Shown here piece by piece: positions 11,961-27,056 of a DNA stretch of 64,000 bases. The position numbers were made by a program, and so were the translations under genes. The stretch's first letter is position 1; each line of letters opens with the position of its first letter. The stretch is from Taenia hydatigena (taxonomy: Eukaryota > Platyhelminthes > Cestoda > Cyclophyllidea > Taeniidae). Location of the stretch: positions 1,278,804-1,342,803 of the forward strand of contig JADWOT020001577.1 in assembly GCA_036345935.2 (NCBI GenBank), written 5' to 3'. The notes under the pieces were generated by a model, which did not search any database, was not told the DNA's origin, and saw only the letters and a program-made list of their open reading frames with translations.

Positions 11961-14900
11961 TGATGTCTCATAGCTTTTGCTAAGGAATATGTAGTTTGTA
12001 ATACCAGCGATGAGTCCATTGGGAAAAAGGCAGACACCGACTACCATTTTGTTTTTAGTGCAATTAAGCTAGAAGGGACGGTCTGATGTTTTGAGTGTGT
12101 GTGCAAATGTAGATACAAGTTTAATTAAGACACGAATCGAGTCGAAACAAAGCAGAATGAAATTAGGGAGGAACACGCAATCAATAGATGTTTGCATGAT
12201 TATCAACGTGCCAACCAAAGGATGGCAGCAATACATGACATTGCCATCCATTCGTACTTGGACACGACTATGACCCTCACCCATCGAGAGTCAGTTGCCA
12301 ACCTGAAATGGGGTTCGACGAAGCTCCTCGAGAGCTCTTGCTATTGCATAAACCACTGTAGAGTGATGAGGTTTAGGGAAGAACGGATATCCCGGTAAAT
12401 GCATGAATAGCAAAACTTTGTGCTTTTAGTGTTAAAAGGCGATTTTGACAATCTCGTAGTCTGCTTGAGCTCTTCTTACATGTTGTGTTGGTCACGGTGT
12501 TGACAATCGCTTCTATGCCTAAAAGATGCGCACTGTTTGAAGCTTATACTGTTGAAAAAGAACTTACCCGTAATTACGAGAGCACAGGTGCGTCTCGTGT
12601 GCGGTCTAACAACGGGTTCTGATGTGTCGATTATCTTTGATAAGATGCTTTACACGCTGAATATCTGGTCATGAGAAGAACTTACGCCTTTGGAGAGGGA
12701 CCATTATTATCCGGTATTTAGCCGTCCTCCAACTGTTCGCGTAGTGCAAATCTCGTACTAACTGAACACCAAATTACAGGAAAACTCATCACCACACACA
12801 CTGCATGGATTATAGTGGCTGAACCGGGTGAGAACAAAGAATGGTCCGTACTTCGCGCAACCGCAACATTAAACGCTTTTTTGATTTGAGTGCTTTGACT
12901 TGGATGGTACCCTGCCATTCAATACAACATCTTGTTTCCGCCTTCTAAACGCTTGTGCATGTGTAATAAATAGAGGCAAGCGGATGTAGCGTCTCCCACC
13001 ATTTCTATTCCTTTTGGGTGAAGAATCTACTTTTCGTTTGCCTGACACAAATTAAGGGCAGGTGCAATCAGTTGAAGAAGAAAATAAATTAACCCAGGTG
13101 ATTCCGGTGGGCATGGTCAACGCTTACAAATTCAGAGCTACCCTTTTCAAGTTGATTCGCTCATTCGGTGAATCAAAGCAACGCACATTTGATGGCTTTC
13201 ATAGATGGCGAACATCAAACGAACAATGATAGCGATGGCTCAGATAAGCATAACTGGCAATCAGCGAGGACAGTTCTCGTAGATGTTAGCAATCATCTTA
13301 GACCCAAAATATTCTCGCGTGACAAACGGCGGGTAGGCTTGAAGATCATTCCCCTCTAATTGAGAGCATCAAACCAGATCACGCTAGCGTTTAGTGATTG
13401 GATCGAATGCAAGGGCCAAAGGAATACACCAGCATGGATGTTCTCGGCGAGCTGAGTGGTTACCATCCTGAAATCTGTTTCGCTGCATTGCTACCTCACC
13501 ATCCAAACGGAATGCCAGTGTTGCTTACTTATCATTTAATTATCGGTTCCCGAACGATAAGGAGTTAATATCACAAAAACTGGTGCCCACGCCCTGTGTC
13601 ATTCCAGCAGCATGACTCCAACTGTCGCGTGTAATGCAAGTCGGAACTAAATGGATGGGTGGAGTCATAGTGGCAAAATAAGACCGCAAGACATATGTTC
13701 TGCCTTGTCATCCATTTACGAGTTGTCTGCTACTGATGGGTAATGCATGCTGGAGGGTGCAAAAAGGCTTACTGGCAAAGCGAAACAGTTCATTACTACT
13801 GTACTGATGGGTCCAAAAGGAGAAGACAAGCAACTTTGGTGAAACCCACAGACACTGAATCACTTGTGATCAGTTCCAAAGCGGCTGCCACCTTCTCATC
13901 TGTCACAGTTTTACTGGCCTTTAAAATCCATCGAAATCTGAATGTACATGGACCCCGATTGTCTCTCTAGCTCATGTGCTTTTCACCAATGGCCACTTGT
14001 GCACTTAGTCTTGGTAATCTTTGAATGGGGGTCGCATCACGTGATTGATGGAATTGGCTTCAAGGCATGCATGTCTTTCGTTTGTTGGGACACAAAGAGA
14101 CAAGGGATATCAACTCAAAAGCCTCCATGCATAAAGCATCACGTCTTCACCACGGAGCACAGGCCGGTGGCAAAAGTATAGTGTGTAGCACATTTCGCAT
14201 CACTGGGTCCCTCACAAGTCACTTCCATTGCATAATTGTCAATTGTGAGGGTGTGGAGATCCACCTACATTACGTAAAACACATATCGCAGCCCTTTTGC
14301 ACTCCATAAATGCTCCCTTCAACTCATTCGTCATGGTCGGCAAAGAGCAAGCAGGGGCTCAGTAGGATGGATCCCTTTAAATTTGGAGCACACTTGAGGC
14401 ACTAAGACCAAGGGCTTATTATACAGCCAATGCAAAACCAATGTTACTAAGAGTGTAGTAAGCAGCCAACACAAATTTTGTAATCGTATACGGCTGCTTA
14501 TTTGGTCACAAGAGCTAGCAATTGGTACATTTCAAATCCCATTCAAACTTAAAAACCCTGTAAAGCACAGTACAAATATTAACTAAGCTACCCAATCAAT
14601 CATCTGTTTCCATACAACCACCATACAGCTTAGAAAACGACGGTACTTCCACTGGTGACAGTATTTTTATGCGATGCTTAGATAAACATATTGACGATAT
14701 TCTTAGGCAAAGAAGAGTCGGCCGATTCGTGAGCATTCTTCAAAGCGACTTGAATTTATCACAACTCGTAAGAAGAATATGGCCTACGATGTGTCGCCAT
14801 CATTCAAAGTCATGACATATATTGCAACCAAACCCTCATTCCTTCACATTCTTTACAAACGCATTTTGCATCAAATGAAACCACACCGTCAAGTTTAAGG

Positions 14901-17900
14901 AGCCAAGCTCCTCTAAACAACGATTGGTCTCACATCATGACCGTTCTTGCCGAGGAAGACAAAAACATTTCTTATTATTTTAAGAGGACGAAAATAACGG
15001 TTGAATGGTACTCGTGAATGAGGCAACACTTAAGAGGTGGCGTGTTTGTGTTTATGGGTTAGCAGGAGAGTACTTCTCATGTAAAGCAGCGAAAAGCACA
15101 GATTTTCCATTTCGTACAAAGGAAGAGAGGGAGAGAGAGATTAAATCAGTAGTCGCAATGGAAGCAACGCAAACAGCACAGTGTAACAACGAACTCACCG
15201 CTGCAAGAAGGGAAGGTTGTGGCTCCAGTGGATGGTTAAATGTCCAGTGCTATGGGTCAGAGGTCCTGAGGGTTAGGAGAATGGAAAGCGAGGTGCAGGA
15301 TATTAGTGCTGTTTAGGTGAGAATTCCATGCAGCTTTCTCCTAATATCATAAATTTGTTTTCATTACTAAATCACTCACCTCACAACTACTATTTGCATA
15401 AATTAAAACAAACTTTGAATTATTTTGTGCACCAAGATAATGAATAGACGAAGGTGTATGTGGTTCGTTATCCGAAAACCCAAAAGCAGGGTAGAATCTA
15501 GCGAATGCGAACATGGACCTGTTCGAGGATATCAGTAGGCGTATCAATCATCAGAAAAGTGACAGTATTACCAACCTGCATGCGAATAACCTTTTACTCC
15601 TAACAAATTAAGAAGTACTTAATGATGAGGAAAGTCTTAGAACTCGCAGGATTAGGGGGTTTCACATACATGATGGTAACCGCGCTTGAGAAAGCCTACT
15701 AGCCATTCAACTGACATTACATAATCCACCTGCCAATCTCTGTTGGACAAGAACGGGTATGGCCCTTAAAACCGTTGAATTCTATAAACCCAGGTCAATT
15801 TTAGTGATCTTTGCTAGCTAATCGTGAGGTGGTGGCAGCGTAGTGATCTGAGGTAGCGAACGATTTGAACCGAAATGGACTGCATGCCATAGAATGGGTT
15901 TAAAAGCACGGTTTCAAGTGTCAAAGTGGCACTTCATGTAGTAGCATTGATAGAGCAATGCGCAGAAAGCTTTTAAAGGTTAATAATCAGGCTTAGAACG
16001 TGCTCAGACTCACTCATTGCTGAAGCTCTTACACTTGTAGGAGAACCCATTCAAGTTAATGTGGTGAAAAGCATATGAGTATTTGCATACGGATGAAAAC
16101 GGCGCGAAGACAAGAGAATAATGCTTAAAGCACTTTTTAGGTGAATTGTAGTTAGAGTTCTGTCATCAAAGAGACGCGACATTCATTGTGAATCCAATTT
16201 ATTAGCATTTTTGAATAGCGAGGTGAAAGCAGCCAAAAAACTTACTTGCACAGGCATTGGAAAAGTGAAAATCTGACAGTGTTTAGGTCACACAAACGCT
16301 TATTAAAAGAGCGAGTTGCAGCATGTTTGACACGAAGCACATAAGCGGATGGTCTGAGTTACTAGCCCCATGGTTCCATTTCCTTAGCCACTGCTTTCAA
16401 GCAGTCGTAGAAATCATTTACTATATCCACTTTCCTTGCAATTATGAGCGTCTCACATTTCACTGCACATCCCACGGCATATCCTCTCTTCAAAAAGCAT
16501 ATACCTTGATTCGAGAAATAATTATGTAGTCTTGCTTATATTTCGCCTTGTATTGCTCATCTGTAAAGCCAAGAATGATATCAGCTGTGCCAATCCATCT
16601 TTAGAGTGGGATCGGTTGCAAACTGGCTGCATTTTGGGCGATTAGCTTTAAAATTTGCCACAATATTTTAGGAAAAGTAGGACACCGACAAGTTTTAAGC
16701 TTAAGCAAAACTAATATCAACAAAAGAGGGCCAGCACATATTCGGTCATCTCATTTCCATGTGCACTAGTTTTGGGCATTTCAGTATTGTCCGCTTGTTG
16801 CCTCATTTGTTTACATATGCGCTTAAGCCAATCTTGAATGTGGCGGTGGAGAATGGACGGACCTGTTTTTACCAGTGATGAAAACGCGTAGGTGATGAGA
16901 CACCCACATGCTGACAAAAGGTGGTTGACTCATAAAAAGCACCAATTAAACAAAATCGTGGACGTAGACTCGTAGTGTACGGAGTCTAGCCATGAGAATG
17001 CGGAATAAGAACTTGTGCTCCATCCCAAGCCATGTAACTAGGATCAGTTGACTGAAATCACACTTATGTCGTGACTAATAGACAAACTTTTGCATTTCAC
17101 CTGTTTCAGCACTCAACGAGGCCGACAAAGTCAGGAGAGGCAAGGAACTAAGGCACTGAAGAATGCACCTAACCAAAGCATGCATTGATAAGATCAGACG
17201 CTCTAGACCCCAAATACACCACATACCCATGATCGCCACTCTTCCCTTCTCCCCCCATCACCACATCCTCCATTACTGCGGTCTCTACCACGGGAGGATC
17301 ATATCGTTCTGCAACACTTGATTGGTTAAAGCATCCGCTTAAAGGCGTAAGCTTGGTGGCTGAATGTAGGTATTGTCCGTTCAATTCACTTTTTTGACAG
17401 CAGCGGTGCTGCAGATCCATGTGAGGCAGCAATTCTCTTTTGATTGCATAATTATTTCTGCACAAAGATTCCCCGTTATTGCGATTTGCCTCAAAATGAC
17501 ACCGTTGTCCTACCTCACCACTATAAGCATAGATGAAAGTGGGCGGTTTCATATAATTTGGACATGAACCTTCGACGTTGGCCGCCACACAACAAAATTA
17601 TGCGGTGAGGCAGGAAAATATTTGAAATGTCTTTTCCGCCGATTTTACGTTAGGAACGGAATGGCATAGTATATCCAAAAAGACAAGGCAAAATTAGAAT
17701 GCCTAAGCACCACCAGAAAATGTGAAAGGGTTCACTTATGAAAGCATAGCACCCTTCGGTCCTAATCACTGTTCGTGCTGACGAACCATGGTTATTCACT
17801 GTTGACCAATGAGTCTTATGAGGTCAGACAAATGGGGTCCTCGTATGCGTGTTATTAGGGTCATGTAACGCCGCACTGCTCGTCAAGTTATGCTCTTCTG

Positions 17901-18339
17901 GCCATGAAATACGGTGAGATGCATTTCCACTTGTGCTTCATCAGCATTTTTGTAGCTTTTGTGCCGATCTGAATGAGATCTCTCAAAACCTACGAATCGT
18001 GGATAATTGCATGCCTTCTTGCAGCTATATTATACCTTTTACTATTTTCGTTAAACACGCCAATAGCAGACATTATGAGAATGTCACCTGGGACACATGC
18101 GATTCCGAAGCCATCCCGATCTAGTGCCAACGATGAAGCCACGCATGATTGTGTACCGAGACACACAAAATCCCTTGACTTAGCAACGATGCTATCATGC
18201 TCATGACCAGGCGCTGCAGTGAGTTCTGCTAACATTTATTTCGCTTCTTCAATGGACCGCTTCAATGCAACTTCATTGTCGCAACCTTAATGGGGGCCTA
18301 GAACTACTGTGAAGGATTTGCCTCTTTATCCTTCCCGTC

Positions 18340-21300
18340 TCATTCTGTCTCTGTACTTGCATGGTCAAATAATGGCTGATGAACATATGGTTGGCCGCAA
18401 AGTCTGCATAGAAATAAAATGGTATCGGATCAACCATTTAGAATGGCATGTGCGGTAATTGCACCTCGCTTTAGCAAGATTCGGGGCTTAAAAATAGCCT
18501 GAAATGGTTGTTTTAATCCAGACTGTTCCTCCGAATACGATAGGTGACACACACAGTGCCACTATTAGTTGGTGGTAACATTTTTCAGCGCAAAAATGGG
18601 TCCGCAAATACTATATATGACCGAGTTAACTAGAAGTCATCACCTGAAAACGGAGGCAGTAGAGTATGGAAACGCAGCAAATTAAGTGCAGGTGACTTTA
18701 TACTTTGCCACTAACATCATTGCAAAATTTGTTTATTCCACATCGATTGTGCAGTGGATCTCACACTTTTAGCGGTTTAAGCCTTATGACCTGCTGTTTG
18801 CGCCTCATCTATAGCATTGAATTGCATTCAATCAGTAGCGACGGCTTAAAATAAAACGTAAAACACTCTCACAATGCTAGTTTACCATGTTGATAAACAT
18901 TTCAGTTTTACACTGAACTTGCATTAAATTGCCGAATAACATTACTTATGCATATTTTGATTCACCACTGGACCATTTAGTGACTGACGTCGCCAATGAG
19001 ATGATGTTGGACAGGTTTTGTAACCATCGGATGCATGACCATGGTTATGTCTATCTTGCTCTTACAGGAGAGCTAAACGTAGTATTTGGTCTATGAATAT
19101 CTAATCGCCAATTTTACTGCCCCTATTCAAGTGGAGGTTAATTCTAATTCAGATGTGAGCTAATCGTATGCGGTTACCAAATGATGGGAATGCCACAGGT
19201 ATTAGCCACTGCAGTAGCAAATCGCAGGCCAAGGTGTGTTGGAAGCATGTCATCTCTCTCTGGTCTCCCGGTAGTTGTCGTGCGATTCAACCCCGTTAGC
19301 ACTTTGTAGTTGGTTTATGAAATGTGTGAAGGCTATACTCCTACAAGATACCGGAACAAGTGTGGACAAAGCGAGGTATAATTTCTAGTAGATAGCCAAC
19401 CGGCTAAAGTCAACGCCCTCATGGTCACACAGCACCGTGATTTTACCTTCATGAAGCCCTTCTCAGCGCGATTTGCCGTACTTTCAGGTTAACTCTATTA
19501 AGCTCTCTTTTTTACATGCAAGCGAGCATTCCTGTTGTACTTACGCGTGTGCACGTGTCAAGTCAATTAGCCGCTAACATTCTAGCCTCAACAACTAAAA
19601 TTAAGGTAAATGTCGGAGCTATTTGCTTCTAACCACTGCAGTGAAGGTACTTATCACTTTTGCTTAGACTTTGACCTAACAACAGCATTAAAATCATTTC
19701 CATTAGCTCTGACGCGCACTAGTCTGCGTAAATTAAAGACTAAGCATGGTTCGCTAAGTTGTGAATGAATGTTTCGAATTTCTGATGTCCGACTTCTTAA
19801 GAGATAATTCCCCGAGATCTGTTCCAGAGACAGACTGCAAGAAGAAAGATGAAGGTTCCAAATTATAGACGCTAATGAAAAGCCATGAAATTCGTAGCGG
19901 AAGCAATGTATTAGGGACACAAACTGTTGTTCACCTTCTTCATATGGTCGTATACTGACTTGAGTACCTCAACAAGAAGAGGGGTCCCCTCAACAGAATG
20001 ACCGACGTATAAGTGGTTGATTGCTATGCTACGGAGAGTTCCTTTTGGCCCATGAAGGGTCAAATCGGCGTTTCCCAGTGAGGTGTCATGTTCTCCCGAC
20101 CTCTCCATCTTTCAGGGCAGCCAAAATGAATGTCTCAAACCATCCAGCCCTCCATCCAAACGTGCAAAATATCGTTGATCGAGCACTTCTCGGTTTCATG
20201 CATTACAAACTGCCCCGCAATAAGAAGATTAGCAGCTTGTTTTCCTTTTCTTTTCCGCAGCGTGCAATTCGTGTCAACCGCATTACGCCATCGCTCAACT
20301 TCTATTTCACAGTCCGAAAGACGGTCACTTGCTTCTTCCAATTGATAATCTAAAACAGAGGTTGCTAGTCCCCTTTATGTGCACATCGCACTTCACAGTG
20401 ACAACATGGGAAGTGCGGAGAAGATATCATGGAGAAGCTGGTAAAGGGAAAGAAAGAGGGTCGGGGAAGCCAAATAAGTAATGTGATGAGCCACTAGTTT
20501 AGAATCACAGGCAATGTGAGCAGTAAACTGGGACAGCTCATACAGCTAAGTACTGCAACTTCCACCCGCTTGTCCTTCAAAACGAAGGGATTGAGGGAGC
20601 AAGTTAATATAACAGACCATTATCCCACAAGCAAGGGGTCGGTGTGAAACACAAAAGTATGCCAGACATGCTCACTCCACAACGCTGTGTAGAGGTCTGC
20701 GAGTGTGGTAAATTTGGGTCGCAGCCGTGGTCGTGATTGATTCTGCCATCTTGTAAATAGCTATGCTGCTTGCTGCGCCTCCGAAGTCGCCAAGAAAAGG
20801 GATGATCAGATATGTGATTAAAAGTTCACCTTTCACCATCTACACACTTCCTAGCGATGGTGGTGATTCTTATCTAGTTAATAGAAAAGCGAGCAGCCAA
20901 ATGACTAAGTCGAAGACACTTTGCTCAGGTTGTGTTAAATTGAGCGTAATTGGATTGCAACGGCGGCGCGAGTACAGAGAACGAAAGGGAAAGGGTAGTT
21001 TGGTGTCTTCAACTCCAAGATGGCTGATATTGACAGCCTGGTCGCATGCGACTTGTGCAATGGAATGCGTACATCGTCATTAGCGTCGTCAGAACTAACT
21101 AGTAGCCGATTGAAAAGCTGATCCATACTAATTGTATCAAACACAGTTGCTGTGTTTGTTGCAGCGTTTCATTCTGCTCATTGTTAGCTTAGTGGAAGCA
21201 TTGCTGCGTTGGGGATAGAAATTTCGTTACGATGGAAGCTTCCGTTATATGTAGACGTAAATAGTGGTAGAGGCAAAGGGTGGCCTCAAACTATATATTT

Positions 21301-24300
21301 TCCTCCCTAACAATCCGATACCGCCTTACGGCGTCTTCAGTAGTGCCTTCACCACTACTGAATAATCGGAGGAAGGTAGGACACACGTGTACAAATTCGA
21401 CGACTGACTAGGTGGCAAAGACTGCTCCGGTAAGTAGGCTCTGCTTCAGCGAACTTAATGTTCAGGTAACAGCACGTCCTTATCCAATTTGAGCCGTTGA
21501 GAAGAGATTTGAACAACAATCTTCCGGCAATTTTAACCACAGCCGCTCTGAATATAATTTCGTCAAAGCGGCAGCCTATTTCAAGTGGCAATCCACATTA
21601 AAATTAAAACACCTAGAGCTGGACTTCATTTGTTGAGCTCCTATAACACAATGCCCAGATCATCTGTAATATCCGAGTTCGCCCCTCACCCCTTCCACGA
21701 CTTGATCGAAGGATGCTAATGCATGCCTCTTCTTGATGCATTTTAAGGGTGCGTCTTTACTGTTCTGCGTTTAAGCAGACGTCTTAGTTATGATGACGCA
21801 TCTCAAGCAGGGGATTCTTGATTGTGCGAACATAATTTTTGTTGTTCTCTTAACACGATTCACGGGTCACTATGATGTCACTGATGTTTTGCGACCTCGT
21901 CTGAGCTCACAAATAGGACGAAGTGAAAAGATGGGTGGAAAGAAAATCGTGAAGCATAGCTTTTAGACAAAGGCATGGCAAGAGTAGGGAAAAGTAGCGT
22001 CAGAATAAAAGGCTAGGCATTAAATGGGCTCTTCATCACTCGGTTTTGCAAATTACGAACGAGTGTTAATGATGCTCATTAACTTCATAGTATACACATA
22101 CGAACTTTGGGCCAAGAGAGTCAAAACTGTTTTTAAAAAGCAGAACGCTTTTAAGCTGTAAGTAAACTATCTTCCATCTTGAAACATTATGAAGTCCACA
22201 AACACTGAGGCATAGAGCGCCGACGCACTGAAACACATACCTTGGCTTCTAAAGCACTATGGAAGTATTTCTATGGTAAAGCAGTTTTGCAGCCGTCAAA
22301 TGATCCTTTATAAACAACGAATTATTGCAGTACAGCGTCTAAGCTACAACGCGCATCTAGGTTCTGGATTAAGAGCATCGCTAAAGTCGTCGTTAGGACG
22401 TTGCTGTCCTCGCTGGGAAGATGACAGCTACAAACGTGTGCTTTGAGACGGAGCAGGATCCGGAGCAAGGGATGGAGCTAAATGAAACTGTAGACAACAA
22501 TATTGAGTTGTGCTACACTGAAGACTTAACCACTTTTATAATCTGCACATTCCCTCATTCCCGATAGTTGCCAAACTCTGCATACGCTAGCAAGCCTCAT
22601 GACCATTCTTCACGCATATCTCGGTATTCGTGTCATGACTCTCAATTCATTGCATCATCTGGACTGTTCGTTCAGATCCCGTTACAGAGGAGCCTTTCGC
22701 TTAACTCAGACTGCTATATGGATTCAACACATAACAACTGCAGGAGCGGATGTGCTGGTCCAACTGAGACCTCGGTTATTACAAAAGTACCTGCCTCACT
22801 TCAAAATCCTCAATTATTCATTTATTCATGTAATTTTCCTCAGTAACATTAACTGATTCGTTTACTATTTGGCTGAAAACTGTTATGTAGAGTTTGCTTA
22901 GGTGAAAGTGTCAGCAGCCTTGGACCTCATGTCTCAATCACTACCGTCCTACACACTTATGAACTGTTACTACCCTCGTGCGCGATCCCAAAATCCACTA
23001 CACCTGCAACTCTTCTTGTAGGAGCATTATCACTTTACTAATGGGTGGAGGGAAGACGCCGTCTATTTCCCATCGTTCACATTATCTTTGTGCGTCGATC
23101 ACAAATATAGCGTAACCACTTGTATAACTGAATCAGAATTCGACTTCATCAGGATGAAAGACTTGTGGATCCATGGCTGTGATTATGCATTCGACTAAAA
23201 TCAGATCTTGAGCGACTTCGAAATGGAAACTTTAGTCAAAGTTTATTCAACTGAGGAAATGAGAATTTTGTCAAATACACTCATACAAGTGCTGAATCGA
23301 CACTTGTACTTATCCCACTCAAAGAATGTTCTAATTCGTTATCTTAGTCATGCGTTTCTATATTTGATGTTTAATCAACGTGAAGGAGGATATAAAAATG
23401 TATTCTGTTGCTAGATTTTCATCCAAACCAAGCGTCGTTCTTTACCTCCGACCGGGCAAATTACATTACCTCTTCTTTCCTCCAATTTCTAGGCCATTAT
23501 TTTCTTTACATTTTCTTTCTTTATTTGCACTTTACATCCTAAGCATTATCACCAATGGCAGCATTGTTATTTGGGTTTTGAAGGGAGAACCGTAAATCCT
23601 TGTCAGGCCTGCCATTTCATACGTTCATATTCTGCCAACTTATTTTTCTCCTCGCCGCCAATTTCTCTTCGCATTGTTAGTCCTGTTGTAACCTGGTACA
23701 CCTTCAAGCTCGTAGAGTGGAACAGCGATCAGTCATAGTAATGTAAGGGATCAATCTTTCTCTTTGCGAATGCTGCATCCCATTGCAGTTGAAGCTTGGT
23801 ATCTCTTGTCCTTATGTAGACAACAAAGTCGAACGCTGCCATCATGAATGAATCACTTACTATTGAAAATAAAAGGCGACTTTAGGCAATTTTTCACAAC
23901 GCAATCGAGCAGGGCAGGTGACCTTCAGAAGATTAGGATTAATGGGATAATGTATGGACAACAAGGCTATTATTAAGGCTTGCGGTGAGAAAGGTCTTGG
24001 TGTTCTTAGCTTCATAACAGCAGTGGACAACAGTCCCGTACTGCGTGATTTACGCGTTATATCATTCTTGAACAGGGTATGATAGCGTTGTCCCTGTAGT
24101 ACCACCATCCTCCCTCGCAATCGAATGGAGCCGCATAATCAATGCTAGGAAAGCTCGATGCTTGCAAGTCATTAAAATTATAGTCATGTCTTCTCATTTG
24201 TCAGTGTCACTTAAGACAGCTCCTTTTTTGGCTTTCTAATAACTTTTATTGAAAAAATTAATGTTCCTTTGATGCTGATGCCCTCGCTAGCCGTGAAATT

Positions 24301-27056
24301 TGACGTAAATAAGCATGTTGAGAGCAAAAGCTGTTAATTGACATTAAGCTATTAGTCGTAATAAACGTTATCAGGCTTCAATGAAGGAAACGTTTTAAAG
24401 CAAACATAAACATAACCACTGTAAGCTGAACATAATATTATTATTAAGCAATTTCCCATTGTATAATTGATACCCTTATTCCATCAAAGTAGATCCTATG
24501 CATAGATGATGCACATCGAACCAAGCACACAAGTGACAGTGATAAGGAACGCCTTTACTATTATAAGTATTACGGTTTCGAACTGTGGCCTGAAATCGGT
24601 AGGTACAGTTAGTATGTCTTACCTCTATACCTATTCTTCAGCGCTGTGGTGACCGGATTTGCCCTCTACACCCAGCCGCAAAACCGCCACATCAATCTAG
24701 TTCAAGTCGGCATTGACAAAAATGGACACGCACCACAAAGATCGCCCATCGCAACCAATTCATACACAGGGAAGTCAAGCAGTGCGTAAGGAGTCTATAA
24801 CTTGCAGTGGTCGACATTTAGCCAGACTCACCGGATGCTCAACTGTGTGGTTCGGACACAGTGCTTGAGCCACTGCTACACTTCCCACTAAGGTAGGTTG
24901 CCCCGAGCTTGCCAGAACAATGCATTCGCGTACTTAGACTCCTTTAAACTTGCTCAAGTTCATTGATATCGACTGACGCTGTTGCCACAGATGGACGGCC
25001 AAACAGTTAACAAGGTTATGCATCAAATTTTGACTTTTCATTTCATTTAAGTCTCAAAAATGAGCACTTATGAGAATGCTTTTACTCACAAATCAAGCTT
25101 AATGCTAGACCATCTAGCTTACTAACAAGTTTGATGTCCTAAATGCCTAAGCAAACGAAGCCAGTAACACGATAATAACTCATCGGTTATCATCAGTTGG
25201 ATTCAATTCGTTCCACCAAGAGTGCACTTCAGCAGAAGTCATAGACGGAATGATGCGCACTCCAGTTGCAAGGATGTTGATTAGATAAATGGAAAATTGC
25301 CATCACTTTCGATTTGCTCTGCGATGGCTGCTCTGAAAATGCGTAAGTGTTTAATCTTAGATCAGGGCAGCGCAGGTATTGCAGAAAGGTTTTACTTGTC
25401 GATTCTCAATTCATCCTCCACAGTTTTACTCAGCGCATAAAAGCTAGAATGCATTATCACTTATCAAAGTGGGATCACGTGGTGGTAGAGTGGACATGGA
25501 ACACATACTATGAAAGTTAGTAGCGTGTCGAAGGTGATTTAATGCTTCGACCGAGGAAAACACAAATTAGAAGCCTTGAAGGATATGCAAAATTAGCTTT
25601 GACCATGGCAATGGCTGTCGAGAAAGGACCATTCTGTATCATTCGTCTTCCTCTGAACTTATACAATGTCATTATAAGCACCCGAGTCCTGCGTCAGCCT
25701 TCATGGACACTGCCTCTTTTCCGTCGAGAAGATCGCACAGTTGCCAAGCTTTCCTTGTTTTCTCATAAGCTGTAACTGTACAAGCATTTATACAAATGGT
25801 GTTCGTCAAGCTCCTTTCAGCAAAGTCTATTCCATATAATAAGTGCGGAAGTACAGAGGTGTGAATATGCGCAGGCAACTTCGTGGCCCCATGAATGCTG
25901 CTGATAGAGCTATTACACGGAATGTCGTCCAAGTAGCCAAATGGTGGCAATACTGCGGATCATCAATAGGTGGAAGTATGTAGCAGTTGTAGAAACGTGA
26001 GTAATCCCCTCTTCTGTTTCAATCACAGTTAGCATGATCTGCATTGATGTGGATTGGGGTCACGCAAGATCTCTAGGGCATAGAGGAAAAATGAATTTTG
26101 ATGGAAGGGGAGAGAGAAAAAGGAAAAGGAGGTAAGGATGGATAGAACATGGTATGTGTCGAAAGGCTACACCTTTATGTCGCTCCATCTTCCTGTTCAC
26201 AAATTGATGCTTTCACATCCGAAAAGCTGACAGGAATTGAGGAGAATTAGTTGTGCTACTGTGTAACTATGTGCTGTGAGAGATGGGCCCAATAGTTAAT
26301 CGCAGTTTATAAATGCCAGCACAAAACTGCTGTAGTTATTCCACCTAGAAGTACTTTCTAACTCGTTATTTGAATTGCGGAATTTCGTGGAAAGCGCTTC
26401 AATCTCCTCTTAAGCTGTCAGCATCACTCGCGAGATCGGAAGTTGATAAGTCGTCAATCGCTCAGAAGAGAAAATAGAACGAATGTGTGAGTGCTAGGTA
26501 TTAGTAAATGCTTGCAGACTCTAAGACGAGTTCTTCTTGACTGGTAATCAACGAGCATTTAAGGGAGCATGACTCCTCTTCATTCCTACTCAATAGCTCA
26601 AATCGAGCAGAGATGCACTGCTACCGGAATGGCAAGGTCACTCAAGCACTATAAATTGGCCTGAATTACGCAGCCCTCATCGTCTGGTCAGTCGTCAGAT
26701 TTGTGTACGCGTATCCTACCTTTCCCAGCCAATCACAGACATAGACTGGCTTCGATAATAGTGGAGGCACAGCTGAAGTCGTTGTTTTAGAGATATTTGA
26801 TCGTGTGGGAGGAAGAGCGGTTCCCCACGGAGTGCAAGTCAGCACACTCGGTGTTCTTGGCCCAAAAATGCAAACCAAAGAAGTCCATACCTACTGCCGT
26901 TCGTTTTGGCTACTTGCACAGGTGGCCTCTACCCTAGTCATGTTTCCTTCCGCAGCGATGAATATAACAAAATGCTGCAACGACAACCGCAAAATTGGAT
27001 GGCACATTGGGTGAGGATCACTATCCTATTTGGCTTCGTGTCTCGAATAGAGAAGC
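18340..27056 (+). repeat. Segmental duplication block B, copy 1
   Basis: It is colinear with 51550-60410 at an offset of about 33.2-33.35 kb. Matches include 18360-18560 with 51570-51750, 20020-20210 with 53330-53520, 20763-21130 with 54051-54410, 22560-22860 with 55850-56140, 25140-25480 with 58435-58745, and 26640-27056 with 60000-60410. The right boundary is sharp: both copies end at aatagagaagc. Open frames inside are short and disagree between copies, so no gene is called. Confidence 0.9.
20340..22090 (+). repeat. Near-identical island within block B (partner 53640-55385)
   Basis: By eye this island differs from its partner at only a few sites per hundred bases or fewer, with long identical runs in 21600-22080. 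Sequence just right of 22090 and left of 20340 differs far more. An indel distinguishes the copies: the partner has about 19 extra bases at 54625-54643 (around atatcagctgatgcc). A minus-strand frame is shared: 21591-21355 here and 54874-54509 in the partner. Confidence 0.75.

Larger units (their letters stand above)
10046..18339. other. Long stretch with no recognised gene
   Basis: The largest frames are 15005-15316 (+, 103 codons) and 17169-17588 (-, 139 codons, opening on GTG rather than ATG). Neither has a recognisable domain. A good splice-donor-like GAG|GTGAGT on the minus strand (about 15366-15378) ends the frame 15547-15347, but I cannot connect it to other exons. Two repeat segments, listed separately, fall within this stretch. 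Confidence 0.5.

Noticed and set aside
15120..15145. GA-rich tract as a microsatellite
   Set aside because: Too short and imperfect to call a repeat locus.
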